64,000 nucleotides of DNA from Elmis aenea (Eukaryota; Arthropoda; Insecta; Coleoptera; Elmidae), in NCBI GenBank assembly GCA_947652605.1, contig OX393580.1, positions 18,434,159-18,498,158 on the forward strand. Direction: 5' to 3'. Position 1 is the stretch's first letter; every line of letters begins with the position of its first letter. This document shows, piece by piece, positions 12,034 through 24,738 of this stretch. The notes below the pieces were generated by a model. The model was not told the origin of the DNA. It saw nothing but the letters and a program-made list of their open reading frames with translations, and did no database searches. Both the position numbers and the translations under genes were made by a program.

Positions 12034-12755
12034 ACGGTATTTGTCGTGATATGTTTTTATTCTCGCTAAGATTGTTCGATGCTCTACCGTAGGTAAAGAC
12101 GCTCTTTTCCAGATTTGTTTTAGGTCAGTAGCAACTATTTTACTAGTGTATCTTACTAAATCCTGGAATCGTTTTCTAAGCTTTACGAAACGTAAATAAA
12201 ATATTTTATCATGCCTTTATGCACAAACTATTCGGGAATTCTTTGCCAACACCAAATATAGCTGCTACATAAACGTTTGCACTTTTATTTTTAAAAAAAT
12301 TACACTATCAAATCTCAAATATTCGAAATCAGAACCAAACGTAATCTCTTCCTGAAAAAAAAATTGAAACTTTAAAGCGAAGGGATGCTAAATGACATAT
12401 CCGCTGCACTACCCGCGCACACCACGCGCACGTGACAAAAAAATTACCCGGAAAAGTAGGAAAAACGGTGTGTTACATTGTTATTTTAATAATTAAAACC
12501 ATAAACTATGATAATTTCCAAAAAGTCGTGAAATTATTTGTTTAAAATAGAAAGAACATAAACATTTTAATTTGAAGCAACTTTTTGTAAATTCTCGAAA
12601 ACTTTGACGACTTTGGGGCAGTACTTCCAATTATTTTTTTTTTTATATATTTTGCATGATTAATCAAAAGATACCAGGGCATCTATCGCGCACCACCCGA
12701 AATCGAAATTTTAAAAAAATAAATCTCCCATATAAGAGCGATCCACCCTACTATA

Positions 12756-13981
12756 CAGGGTATCTCGGTTATTATCAGTAGTAATATAACAAGTGCATTG
12801 AAAATTATCGATAATTTTTGGTAAATATGCCCGAATGCAAGTTGAGCTGAAAAAATCACGAGTGCACGAAGTGCACGAGTGATTTTTTCTGCTTCAACTT
12901 GCATGAGTGAAGATTTGCCAAAAATTATAGATTATTTGCAATGCGCGAGTTATATTTAGTCAGAAAATTTCCTGCTCCTAACCTATCTGTCAAATTAAAA
13001 TGTTGTTTAATTTAGATAAATTAAAGTATACCTACTACTTACTGCGATTGTTATTATTAATAGATCATTTATAACTAATTTTTAATTCAAGAATTATATT
13101 ATTTTAATAAAAATTAATGAACCAAATAATATTTAGGTACATACATAATCTGTTATGTCAAATTTTACAAGTACTGTCAGAGTGGTGTGTCAGGGGTGTG
13201 GTTTAATCTATATTAAAGTAACGTTATTGGTCGCCGACATCTGTCAAAAAATTATCAAGACCAAAATACCTTATTCTTATTCCCTCTCCAAATTTATATT
13301 TTCCACCAACAAAAACTCAGATTCCTTAGAAACTACCAATAAACGCTTGAAAATCTGTTAATTGCGAAAAGTAAATTATCAGTGTATGATTATGTTTATT
13401 GGCCGTTTAAAGGAAATCTGAGTTTGTTATTGGTCGAAATTTGACAGGAGGATCAACTCCTGGCAGAGGAATGTAAAATTATTACCGTGTAATATTGCTC
13501 CTATTGGTAGTCTCTAAAAGATTTAAGATTGGTGATTGGTTGAAAACGCAAATTTGACAGGTGAAGGGAATTTTCAGAGATTAAAAAAAAAAACAAGTAC
13601 GTAGTCTCGATTCTTTTTTCGAGAGAAATTCATTGCCCTAAACAAATTTTTGATATCTTTTTTAGTTTTCGAAATATTTAAAATAAGAAAGTTAGGTGTA
13701 ATATATCGCTACTTACATGAGTAAAATATATTAAGATCGCTATCTTATTAAGGACAAAAAACCATGCCAAAAACGTCTTTTAAGTTTTTCTCTATCTTTT
13801 CGTTTAAGCGAGATATTTAACATTTTCGAAAATTGCCAAAAATCGGTTTTTGGCCATACATATTTCGAAAATTAAAAAAGATATCAAAAATCTGTTTACG
13901 GCAATGAATTTGTCTCGAAAAAAGAAATCGAGACCAAGTACTTAATTTTTTTCTATATCTGATAATAACCGAAATACCCTG
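12756..13981. mobile_element. Mariner-like element with CAGGGTAT ends
   Basis: The left end CAGGGTATCTCGGTTATTAT (12756) mirrors ATAATAACCGAAATACCCTG (ending 13981), flanked by TA. The interior holds a hairpin at about 12835-12910 around GTGCACGAAGTGCAC. A long segment (about 12780-13570) is repeated at 26.55-27.2 kb. No transposase gene. Confidence 0.8.
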
Positions 13982-14553
13982 TATAGGCATCGAAAATAAG
14001 CCACCCTGTACAGTCTACAGGTAATACCTCTAAATTACATGGATGGGAATCGAAAATAGGCCACCCCATACATTCCTTGGGCTATAGTCTTTTGTACCTT
14101 TCTCATTTAATTTAACCCATTAAGGATCAACCATAAAAATAACAAGATTTTTATTATTATTACTGTTTATTTGCTGTGAAAATAAATATCAACAAACTAA
14201 TTTTTGAAGTTTCAAAAAAATATTTTTGCGAAAATCGAAAAAAAGTTTTAAATAATTTAAAAACATAGTAAAACATGGGTTTAAAATTATATAAAATTGG
14301 GTATCTTTAAAAATTTTTAACCAAACGTTATAAATTTTGTGAAAAAACATGTATTTTGGGTGTATTTAGTATCTTGTTTATTAACCTCAATATAAAAAAC
14401 AATAAATATAAAGTTTTTTCATGACGTAAACATTTTTTTTGGATAAATGTTGCGCTTTTGCAACGTTGGTCCATAATGGGTTAAATGATTTGAGGGCTGA
14501 TAATCATTGTTTATGCAATAAATAACGTGTATACGAAGTTTTAAGCCATTGTG

Positions 14554-15666
14554 CATGGTGGTTCAAATTCGATGGGATTGCATGGCCGTCTCGGTTAATA
14601 TTAAAGATAGGGAAAGGGTTAAATTATTAAAAATTTGCACTTTTTTAAGACAAACTTAGAACCGTTTTCAAAAATATTCTATCATTGCCGGTTTTCGAGA
14701 TGGAATAAAAACCGTTTTTTTTTGTCATATTAATAATGTGTCCTATCTCCGTTATGGTTGTAAATATCGAAAATATTTAAGGAGATTATTTTTAGATATT
14801 TTTATGTTTAATTTGATTATAGTAAAAAAAATATAAGGGTTGATGTATTTATTTTCAATAATACGCAAATTACGAATGTTTTTTAGTTTGTTTTTTTTTT
14901 TTAAGAAAATCATAGTGGCTGTGAAAACAAAAAAAAAGCAAGTTGTAAAACCTTATTAAACTCATGTGGTACAAGTTACCAAGGTTTTTTAATTTGTTGT
15001 TGAGATAAACATAGTAAATATTTGAACATAAGATAACAACATAGTCGGAATCAGCAGTAATGTAGTATATTGCTGTTTATCTTATGTTCAAAAATTTTTG
15101 ATGTTTATCTCAACAACAAATTTAAAAACCTTGGTTACTTGTACCACATGAGTTTTATAAGGTTTTACACCTTGTTTTTTTTTGTTTTCACAGCCTACTA
15201 TGATTTTCTTTAAAAATAAAACTAAAAATTCCTTGTAACTTGCGTATTGAAAAATAAATACGTCAACCCTTATATATTTGGAATGAAAAAAAATAAGGAA
15301 TTTAAATAGGTCATAGTCAACTATCGCTCTCAATTAAAAAAAAGGTAAGTTTGTGTCATAACTTTTTAACGGCGAGCGTAAACATTTTTTTTTTTAGTAT
15401 AATCAAATTTAACCTAAAAATATCTAAAAATAATCTTCATAAATATTTCCAATATTTACAACAATAACGGAAATATGACACATTATTAATATGACAAAAA
15501 AAACACTTTTTATTCAATAACTCGAAAACCGGAAATTATACAAGATTTTTGAAAACGGTTCTGAGTTTGTCTCAAAAAACTGCACATTTTTGGTAATTTA
15601 ACCGTTTCTCTATTTTAAATATTAACCGAGACACCCCTGCATTCCCATCGAACTTGGACCACCCTG
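14554..15666. mobile_element. Mariner-like snapback element
   Basis: CATGGTGGTTCAAATTCGAT at 14554 mirrors ATCGAACTTGGACCACCCTG (ending 15666). Long inverted arms include a central palindrome (about 14940-15175) built on AACATAAGATAA and TTATCTTATGTT. It belongs to the same family as 11140-11773. Short open frames inside are chance. Confidence 0.8.
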
Positions 15667-17717
15667 TACTTAAAAATATTTTGGTTGGTTCCTGAAAAAA
15701 AAAATGCGTTTAAAAACAATTACATCGCGATGTAAAAACCCCTGAAAATGTTTGATGGAAAGCCGTTTTGACGTTTTACATCGCTTTATGCATTCCACAC
15801 TTCCGCAGATTTGTGTGTAACAGGTTTTATATCGGTCGAATACTAATATGAAATATTCCAGGTGCTTTAGATACGAACTCGCCGCTTTGCTTCGCAAGGC
15901 GGCAAGTTAAAATCTAAAATATCTGCGTTTACGCAGGCCTAAAAGCTGGTACACCTGGAGGGTAGATGTTATTAAGATAGAGGAAAGGTTACACTTATTT
16001 CACTATTCAGATCAAATCGGCATAGTGTCCGTACAGTTTGTAGGGCGTCCCTCACACCTAAGTACTTTCAGACACGCACGCGACCCACCCCACACGTATG
16101 CTAACGTTCACCGAAGAACAACCGCCTTACAAGCCAACACCCCCAACCCTGCATGGTTAACACCGACTTATTATACAAAAGTATAATTACATATTTACAT
16201 ATCTGTTTCTTACGAATGCATCGAAGAACTGAAATTAAAAATGCAAATTGGATAAAAATAACGTAAAAGGAACTTGGTAATTTGTTAAAATATAGGTTAA
16301 GGTGTATTGCTTGTTAGTTCCTTCAGTTTCTGAGCAGGATGTGGGCTATATAGGGTCAGTCGAGTTAAATTACCCCATAAAATCGTTACCCTAAGTGAAA
16401 TAATAAATTTATTCTCAATTATGTAAAGATGTAGGTCACATTTTGTAAAATTTGTGTTAACGATTTGAGACTATTTCATTTTGAATTTAAACACGATTTT
16501 AAGACGGATAAATATTTGATCAATTATTACACAGTAAGAAACAAATAATACATAAGAATTTTAACAAAAAACTCCTTTATTTTCGACCGGCTGTACATAT
16601 TTCGGTGGTTGGTACTTAACTGTCCCAAGGTTTTGGTTCGTGTTGTTATCGCTTTTTATTGTAGTTGTATCCTTGTCATTTATTATATAAGCACATTTGT
16701 ACGAGTAGTGTGTTCCAGTGGCGTACGCAGAAAAATATTTCAGGGGGGATGGATATTGTTTTAATTTGCAAAAATAATAGATACCTACTAATTTCAAACG
16801 GTGCATAGAAATGCTGCAATCAGAAAATGACCTAGGGGGTTAGACACAAAAAGTGAGTTATAAGAAAGAGTTGTGGAGGTCCAGGGGGGCGGCTGCCCCC
16901 CGGTTAACAGCACCATAGGTCAAAAATAGGGAAGACCATGGATGACAGTACTTTTTTTGTTGTTTTTATTTAATTTCTTATAGAGTTTTTTACATCCAAA
17001 TTGATTTAATGATAGATTGGACATTTGTCTTCCTTCCAAGATATTATTTTATATATTACGATGCGAGAAATTTTTATTCTGTAGTGAGACAGCTGTTACT
17101 TCCAACCTTAACGTTGGGGCTAAAAGTAACAATGATCGTGGTAAGTTGTAACGGCAAATTAATTTACACAGCTTATAAGTAGTGGGTAAATATATAAGTA
17201 TTCATCAACAAAATTAATATTTGATTCCAAAATACACATTAGCAAAATGAAAAAACAAAACCAAAATCTTTGGTACAATACAAAATGATAAGTGAACATT
17301 ATCAATATTCAAAATATGAAACAAAAAAAATACAACAAATTGGAAAATTAATCCGACTAGTTTTGGTTGTTCTCATTTGCGAAGAAAACCACCAATTATG
17401 TGTTAAGAGTGAGCATTTCCAAGTAAAAACATTGATTGAGGTTCGTTGTAACACTGTAACTTTTGACCCCAAGTGTACACAAAACAAATTGGAAGGAATC
17501 CACAATTAACCACGAATAGCCAACAAAATTTAGGTACTTTTTTGTTCCTTTTTTAGAGATCGGCCAAAAGTCACTCGACCGGTGACACAACGCATTAACT
17601 TTTAGGCAGAAAATAGTGACTCTGGCTGTCAAACACTTAACCTCTATGACAGTTGAAAACTAGCAATGTAGGTAGGGAGGTGGATGTAAATGAACATTAC
17701 ACAAGCGCTAGAGCGAC
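15667..17717. other. Intronic DNA with one CAGTGGCGTACGCA-type MITE remnant
   Basis: Mostly unassigned AT-rich sequence. Near 16716 a CAGTGGCGTACGCAG end is followed by GGGGGGATGG, and a G-rich segment with a small palindrome lies near 16886-16905. The same CAGTGGCGTACGCA end appears in both arms of the palindrome at 20.3 and 21.65 kb. No gene is supported. Confidence 0.5.
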
Positions 17718-17885
17718 ATATAAGGTTTGTTCCAACACGCTTGCTGACAGTGAGCCGCACTATCAGGAGTTTGCGCAGTATCAATATTGCGTGCCATTAT
17801 AGTCTTTAATGGCACGCTATATCGATAGCGCGCAGAATCCTGATAGTTTATTGGGTTGTAATTGCCCTGTTGGAACAGACCTATA
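17718..17885. mobile_element. Short snapback MITE
   Basis: Inverted arms share TGTTCCAACA ends (near 17728 and 17868), ACTATCAGGA and GCGTGCCATTA, with a ~10-bp centre. Under 170 bp and non-coding. Confidence 0.65.
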
Positions 17886-18007
17886 CCGGGTGATTCAGTT
17901 TGACTGTCGCACCCCTATAACTTTGTAAGTATTGAGAATAACCCCAACAACCCTTATATATTTGAAATCAGCGAGAAATTCTCTATTAAATGATGTGTTT
18001 TTGTTAC

Positions 18008-18516
18008 CTCTACGATGACGTATGTCAAATCCGCGATAGGCAATTGTTTTTTTTTAAATTACATAGTATACATTTTTTTGTTGATTCGGATAGAGAATTG
18101 AATTCTGAATCCGACCATGTACTCAAAAAGTAGGCATACATTAAAAAAAAATCGAGAAAAATCAGCACTGGCGGCCATTTTGAATACATTAAAATCTAAT
18201 TTTTTATGTCGGCGTTCATTATTTTTGTTTTTATTTTTATTAAAAATTAATTTTTAATACATTTACATGGATAGTTATAGCATAATTTTTAAGATTTGAT
18301 CGTTTTTTGTTATGTTAAATAGACTGTTTGCTATAATTTGAATAAACTTTGAACTGATTTTTCTCGAAAATTTTCTTATGTATGCCTACTTTTTGAGTAC
18401 ATGGTCGGATTCAGAATTAAATTCTCTATCCGAATCCACAAAAAAATGTATACTATGTAATTTTAAAGAAAAAAACAATTGCCTTTCGCGGATTTGACAT
18501 ACGTCATCGTAGAGTA
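18008..18516. mobile_element. Snapback MITE with CTCTACGATGACGTATG ends
   Basis: Left arm about 18006-18145 and right arm about 18374-18516 are inverted copies (GACGTATGTCAAATCC against GGATTTGACATACGTC, and TACTCAAAAAGTAGGCATAC against its inverse). The loop is about 230 bp. A fragment of its right end also occurs inside the palindrome arms. Confidence 0.75.
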
Positions 18517-20029
18517 GGGCTGCCATACGTCCCGGTTCACCGGGACATGTCCCGGTTTGCGGAATTTTGTCCCGCTGTCCCGGTGAACAAATCAAATGTC
18601 CCGGTTTGTTGACGATTTTTAAAAATAATAAGCGAAAAATCGTTAGCGCTCAAATCGACTAAAATAATGTCTAGTTCGTTCTCATTGCCGCTAGCTGGCT
18701 AGCTTAAAAAGAAAGTCGCTGAATTGTCGTGACTAATGTACCGCACTTCCCCCTCCCATTGCATTTCTCGCTAACAACGCAGACACTGCGAGTGACTATA
18801 TTTTTTTTTAAATTTAAAGTGACTGTGTAAACGCCATCTGTTGTGCGCTCAAGTTGTCTCTTGCTGTGAACACACGTAACACACGTAACGCTCAACAAGA
18901 TGAAGAAATGCAATTTTCATTTTATTACACAGTATTTTTATTTTATATATTGTTTTTCTGTTTTCATTTAACTTGAACGGCCTTATGAAAATAATTAAAT
19001 TCGAAGTATGAGGCACCACTGTATTTTTATTTACATTTGTTCGCACAAGACACAAAACCAAATTATTTATATCGTAATTCATAAATGTTTACCGACCCCC
19101 CCCACTCTTTCGGCCCAAAATTCCCGGCACATATAAAAATGTAGTTTTTTGAAATAGAACACCCTGTATATTTTTACAATTTTGGATTTCTCTTAAAATT
19201 TACTTTAAAAAATGTGTAAGGTTATATGGGTCTTAAGTCAACCGTTTTCGTAAAGTTTACATTTTTATGAAATTTTTGAGCAATACAGCACTTTCAATTT
19301 TTTTAAATATGTAAGTTATTTAAAAAGGTAGTGCAATTTCGTTTAAAAATTAGATTGATCATAGATCAATTAACACTTTGCGCTAGCTACATTTAAAAAA
19401 TATTATACAGGGTGGTTTTTACGCTTGGTCAAACTTGTGATACTTTAAACAGCGGTAAGTCATTTTTCTTAAATACAACACCCTGTATATTTTTACATTT
19501 TCTTGAAGAGAATTTAATTGTCTTTCGAAATTATTGAGCATGTCCTATAGGTACTGACATCATCGCACGCTGGCTGCCCCACTACTACGGGCTCCAGCCA
19601 ATAGCGATGCGGCGACTAGCCCGACTAACCCTATTTAAGCTGGACGCAACGCTACGCTCGTCAGATACGCTTCTCACTTCGACCCTGTTGTTTGCTTTAA
19701 ATAACTTCTTAGTGTCTAAGGAATATCTCGAGACCGCATTAGAACGGAGTACGCAATGTTCTAATGCACAGCTCTCACCAGTAGTGCTTCGATACAAGTG
19801 CCGTTCAGCACTTCCAACAACCACCGTTGCCAGCCCGGTAACAGTACCTTAAGTTAATATTCTTCGAGCTATCTCGATTTTTATTAGTATTGATAAGGCA
19901 ATTGAAATATTTTAAAGTCGGCCATGGAGGTAAGTCGCAATTTTTCAAAGAATATTTAAACAAAAGAATTAAAAGAGCTGCAACTTTAATTTTAGACTAA
20001 AAATGTACCCCTTTTTCCCGAAATTTATC

Positions 20030-20322
20030 GTATAAATTGTTCAAAATTATGTCCTTGTTCTACGCACAGCCGTTGTCTGAAAGACTCTGGCACCCTTTAT
20101 AACATTTCGGGGGTTATACCATTAAAAGCAACACAGCAAGTAATGCAGTTGCCGAATATCCTAATAGATGGATAGGGCGAGGTAGACCAATCTCCTGGCC
20201 ACCTAGGTCACCTGATCTTACCCCTATAGATTTATTTTTGTGGGGACACATAAAACAGGTGTATCAAGACCCCCCAACAACTGCTGAAGATATGCAGAAT
20301 AGGATTCGTGTAGAACACACCA
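20030..20322 (+). pseudogene. Scrambled Tc1/mariner-superfamily transposase fragment, left arm
   Basis: Plus-strand 20150-20322 encodes the late catalytic region with RPISWPPRSPDLTPIDLFLW, typical of insect Tc3/mariner-like DDE transposases. The family's C-terminal tail (RQRLCVEQGHNFEQFI) lies just upstream but on the minus strand (about 20135-20030), so the two parts are head-to-head instead of consecutive. N-terminal DNA-binding and first catalytic regions are absent. Confidence 0.65.
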
Positions 20323-20995
20323 GTGGCGTACGCAAGGGGGGATTAGGGGGATAAATCCCCCCGAAAATTTGAAAAGAACTAAAAGTATAATTACCGTATT
20401 TCAAAATTGCGCCACAGCTGCTTTTATACTATGTAATTTAAAAAAAAAAACAATTGCCTATCGCGGATTTGACATACGTCATCGTAGAGTAGGGCTGCCA
20501 TACGTCCCGGTTCACCGGGACATGTCCCGGTTTGCGGAATTTTGTCCCGCTGTCCCGGTGAACAAATCAAATGTCCCGGTTTGTTGACGATTTTTAAAAA
20601 TAATAAGCGAAAAACCGTTAGCGCTCAAATCGACTAAAATAATGTCTAGTTCGTTCTCACTGCCGCTAGCTGGCTAGCTTAAAAAGAGAGTCGCTGAATT
20701 GTCGTGACTAATGTACCGCACTTCCCCCTCCCATTGCATTTCTCGCTAACAACGCAGACACTGCGAGTGACTATATTTTTTTTTAAATTTAAAGTTCACT
20801 TAATTTTATCAATTTCTGATAAAGTCCGTTAAAGTAAACTTAAGCCAATTTTTGTTATATACCGGGTGATTCAGTTTGACTGTCGCACCCCTATAACTTT
20901 GTAAGTATTGAGAATAACCCCAACAACCCTTATATATTTGAAATCAGCGAGGAATTCTCTATTGAGTGATGTGTTTTTGTTACCTCTACGATAGG

Positions 20996-21195
20996 NNNNN
21001 NNNNNNNNNNNNNNNNNNNNNNNNNNNNNNNNNNNNNNNNNNNNNNNNNNNNNNNNNNNNNNNNNNNNNNNNNNNNNNNNNNNNNNNNNNNNNNNNNNNN
21101 NNNNNNNNNNNNNNNNNNNNNNNNNNNNNNNNNNNNNNNNNNNNNNNNNNNNNNNNNNNNNNNNNNNNNNNNNNNNNNNNNNNNNNNNNNNNNNN
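20996..21195. other. Assembly gap (200 N)
   Basis: Exactly 200 N between the two palindrome arms, so the loop content and length are unknown. Open frames crossing it are meaningless. Confidence 0.99.
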
Positions 21196-21661
21196 TTAAA
21201 AAAAAATATAGTCACTCGCAGTGTCTGCGTTGTTAGCGAGAAATGCAATGGAGGGGGAAGTGCGGTACATTAGTCACGACAATTCAGCGACTCTCTTTTT
21301 AAGCTAGCCAGCTAGCGGCAGTGAGAACGAACTAGACATTATTTTAGTCGATTTGAGCGCTAACGGTTTTTCGCTTATTATTTTTAAAAATCGTCAACAA
21401 ACCGGGACATTTGATTTGTTCACCGGGACAGCGGGACAAAATTCCGCAAACCGGGACATGTCCCGGTGAACCGGGACGTATGGCAGCCCTACTCTACGAT
21501 GACGTATGTCAAATCCGCGATAGGCAATTGTTTTTTTTTTTAAATTACATAGTATAAAAGCAGCTGTGGCGCAATTTTGAAATACGGTAATTATACTTTT
21601 AGTTCTTTTCAAATTTTCGGGGGGATTTATCCCCCTAATCCCCCCTTGCGTACGCCACTGG

Positions 21662-21955
21662 TGTGTTCTACACGAATCCTATTCTGCATATCTTCAGCAG
21701 TTGTTGGGGGGTCTTGATACACCTGTTTTATGTGTCCCCACAAAAATAAATCTATAGGGGTAAGATCAGGTGACCTAGGTGGCCAGGAGATTGGTCTACC
21801 TCGCCCTATCCATCTATTAGGATATTCGGCAACTGCATTACTTGCTGTGTTGCTTTTAATGGTATAACCCCCGAAATGTTATAAAGGGTGCCAGAGTCTT
21901 TCAGACAACGGCTGTGCGTAGAACAAGGACATAATTTTGAACAATTTATACGATA
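21662..21955 (-). pseudogene. Scrambled transposase fragment, right arm
   Basis: Mirror copy of the left-arm fragment: the SPDLTPIDLFLW segment lies on the minus strand (about 21833-21662) and the C-terminal tail on the plus strand (about 21855-21955). It shares the left arm's rearranged order, so the scrambling predates the inverted duplication. Confidence 0.65.
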
Positions 21956-22877
21956 AATTTCGGGAAAAAGGGGTACATTTTTAGTCTAAAATTAAAGTTG
22001 CAGCTCTTTTAATTCTTTTGTTTAAATATTCTTTGAAAAATTGCGACTTACCTCCATGGCCGACTTTAAAATATTTCAATTGCCTTATCAATACTAATAA
22101 AAATCGAGATAGCTCGAAGAATATTAACTTAAGGTACTGTTACCGGGCTGGCAACGGTGGTTGTTGGAAGTGCTGAACGGCACTTGTATCGAAGCACTAC
22201 TGGTGAGAGCTGTGCATTAGAACATTGCGTACTCCGTTCTAATGCGGTCTCGAGATATTCCTTAGACACTAAGAAGTTATTTAAAGCAAACAACAGGGTC
22301 GAAGTGAGAAGCGTATCTGACGAGCGTAGCGTTGCGTCCAGCTTAAATAGGGTTAGTCGGGCTAGTCGCCGCATCGCTATTGGCTGGAGCCCGTAGTAGT
22401 GGGGCAGCCAGCGTGCGATGATGTCAGTACCTATAGGACATGCTCAATAATTTCGAAAGACAATTAAATTCTCTACAAGAAAATGTAAAAATATACAGGG
22501 TGTTGTATTTAAGAAAAATGACTTACCGCTGTTTAAAGTATCACAAGTTTAACCAAGCGTAAAAACCACCCTGTATAATATTTTTTAAATGTAGCTAGCG
22601 CAAAGTGTTAATTGATCTATGATCAATCTAATTTTTAAACGAAATTGCACTTCCTTTTTAAATAACTTACATATTTAAAAAAATTGAAACTGCTGTATTG
22701 CTCAAAAATTTCATAAAAATGTAAACTTTACGAAAACGGTTGACTTAAGACCCATATAACCTTACACATTTTTTAAAGTAAATTTTAAGAGAAATCCAAA
22801 ATTGTAAAAATATACAGGGTGTTCTATTTCAAAAAACTACATTTTTATATGTGCCGCTCGAACGAAACACCCGGTAT

Positions 22878-23690
22878 ATTTGAAAATAATTTTAGGTTGT
22901 GTAGAAAATAGATTCGCACAATATTTGTATTAAATATTTTTTGATTTTTTCATTAATAAAGGAGCTATCGAAGAATCTCAGGGTCGTGGTGCACCCTGTA
23001 TATATTTCACAATTACCTTTAAAACGGGAACTAACTTCTCTGTAAATAAATCAAACTTTGTTTTCTTGCAGCGAAATTTTTATTCGCCAAAATTGCCGAC
23101 GTTTAAGTAAACCATAACTGAAATTTATTTTTTACGAGTAAAATATAACAAAAAATATAATTTGTGGGTTTTCCTTTTATGACACAATTTACACGACTTT
23201 CCTACTCTCAAACTGCTGTCTGAATTGCTGTCTGGGGAAGCAAATCCCAAAACTCCTCACTTCTTTCCGGTATAACTCTCACACACTCGAAACGGTTGAT
23301 TGTAGCATCAGTTTAGTTTTTCGTGTAGTGCTTTTCAAACTTGCTTTTATTATTAAAGAATGGAATCGGATGAACGAGTCGACGATATTCAAGCGAAAAT
23401 AAAGTGCGAACGTGTAATAGAAACAAATTGGCTCAGTCAAATCAAAAGGAATTTCCGTTTATATTTAGGGTTTATAGAAACAGGCTTTATAAAAAATTTG
23501 TGTTGATAAAAAAACATTAAAGTGGTTTAGAAAATGTTTGTAATACATGGGAATACAAGGATTGATTTATCTTGGACACCTTGTATACGAGTAATAAAGT
23601 TAATTAATATATAAAATTTTAAATTGGACAATTAAATGAATAACTTGAATCTTTAAAATCTCCAGAAATAATAAAGGTTAAAAAATTATA
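22878..23690. other. Intronic DNA without recognised genes
   Basis: Includes CACCCTGTATATA (near 22993), a common transposon-end motif in this window. No inverted partner or coding frame could be assigned. Confidence 0.5.
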
Positions 23691-24738
23691 GAATAAAGCC
23701 CATAATAGAAGAAAAATAACTAATTCCCTCTCATCAATTTGGATTTATAAATAAACATTCAACTATTGACCAGGTACACAGAATTACGAATGTCATAGAA
23801 AAAGCCCTAGAAGAGAAAAAAGTTTGTTCTACCATCTTTCTAGACGTAGCCCAGCCTTTCGACAAAGTGTGGCATGATGGTTTAAATTATAAGCTAAGAT
23901 CGCTTCTCCCAAAACAATACTCCCACATTCTTCAGTCCTACATTTCTCAGAGACACTTCAGAATAAAGCAAGAAGAATCTTATACATAACTTAAAGAAAT
24001 TAAAGCAGGAGTTCCACAAGGAAGCGTACTAGGTCCGGTCCTATACCTATTGTATACTTGTGATATTCCAAAGTTAGAAAACAATACTATAGCAACCTTT
24101 GCCGACGACACGGCTATTTTAGCAGTAGGAAGAAACAATACAGCATCATCCAAGAAATTACAAGCAGCTGCCAATCAGATCAACAACTGGACAAAAACAT
24201 GGCGTATAAAGTTAAATGAAGCTAAGTCGGTACATGTCAATTTCACCAACAAGAGAATTGAACATGTACCAATCAATTTAAATAATCAACAAATACCAAA
24301 CTCCAATACAGCAAAATACTTAGGTATTTCATTGGACGCTAAGATACGCTGGAAGGCTCATGTCAAGAAAAAAAGGTAAGAAATAGGCATCAAATATGAA
24401 ACAATGTACCTACCTACTGGCTAATCGGGAGGAATTCCTCTCTGTCCCTACATAATAAACTTTTGCTATACAAGCAAATTTTAAAACCTGTATGGACATA
24501 TGGGATACAGCCATGGGGATGCACCAAACAGAGTAATATTCAGATCATCCAGAGATTCCAGAACAAAACACTAAGGAACATCGCTGATGCACCCTGGTAC
24601 TGCAGAAATAGTGACATACATCGGTACCTCAACATGGACACTGTAACCGACACAATTAACAAGTTTGCCAAAAGCCACGAAAAAAGGCTCCATCGACATG
24701 TAAACGTCGAGGCGATCCAGCTCCTGGACACTACATGA
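23691..24738 (+). pseudogene. Jockey-type LINE reverse transcriptase remnant
   Basis: Plus-strand pieces in several frames follow RT order: HQFGFINKHSTIDQVHRI (about 23738), IFLDVAQPFDKVWHDG (motif A, about 23840), GVPQGSVLGPVLY (motif B, about 24009), TFADDTAIL (motif C, in 24050-24379) and TAKYLGISLDAKIRW, then the C-terminal WTYGIQPWGC and RFQNKTLRNI block (24463-24738). This order and the F-A-D-D box are typical of Jockey-clade elements. In-frame stops (TAA near 23986) and frameshifts make it inactive. Endonuclease and ORF1 are missing. Confidence 0.88.

Larger units (their letters stand above)
10560..12190 (-). pseudogene. Old transposon-associated ORF split by the hAT insertion
   Basis: On the minus strand, 12190-12034 encodes a segment with WKRASLPTVEHRT and YHDKYR. 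The same frame resumes at 10807 and runs to about 10578 with KMDARILFDIATCKCSS, a cysteine-rich C-x-C region and KEREILLDQR. The two halves join exactly at one copy of the duplicated ACGGTATT. I recognise this as a repeated insect transposon-associated reading frame but cannot name the family. The flanking inverted ends at 8079 and 12750 (TAGGGTGGATC and GATCCACCCTA) may be the termini of its element. A stop follows near 10575 and the 5' part is lost. Confidence 0.55.
19125..22856. repeat. Large imperfect palindrome (two ~1.66-kb arms) around an assembly gap
   Basis: 19125-20787 and 21196-22856 are inverted copies. The outer limits are CGGCACATATAAA on the left and its inverse on the right; the inner limits flank a loop that includes the N gap. 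The arms differ at several sites (for example AAAGGTAGTG against AAAGGAAGTG, CTTGAAGAG against CTTGTAGAG, and GGTCAAACTT against GGTTAAACTT). They are therefore two diverged copies rather than one read collapsed onto both sides. Both arms carry scrambled transposase fragments. Mirror-image open frames are by-products. Confidence 0.85.
17884..22877. mobile_element. Composite nested transposon block
   Basis: ATACCGGGTG at 17882 and its inverse CACCCGGTAT (22868-22877) bracket a block of nested repeats. A second same-orientation copy of the left end (ACCGGGTGATTCAGTTTGAC) lies at 20862. Segment 18436-18812 recurs at 20432-20800 and again inverted at 21196-21560. The block contains the snapback element 18008-18516 and the large palindrome 19125-22856. 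Whether it moved as one unit is an inference. Confidence 0.5.

Noticed and set aside
20871..21248. Open frames across the N gap
   Set aside because: They exist only because unknown bases contain no stop codons.
19585..22396. Mirror-image open frames (72, 79 and 81 codons) in both palindrome arms
   Set aside because: Identical by inverted duplication, no domain, and lying in non-coding repeat sequence.
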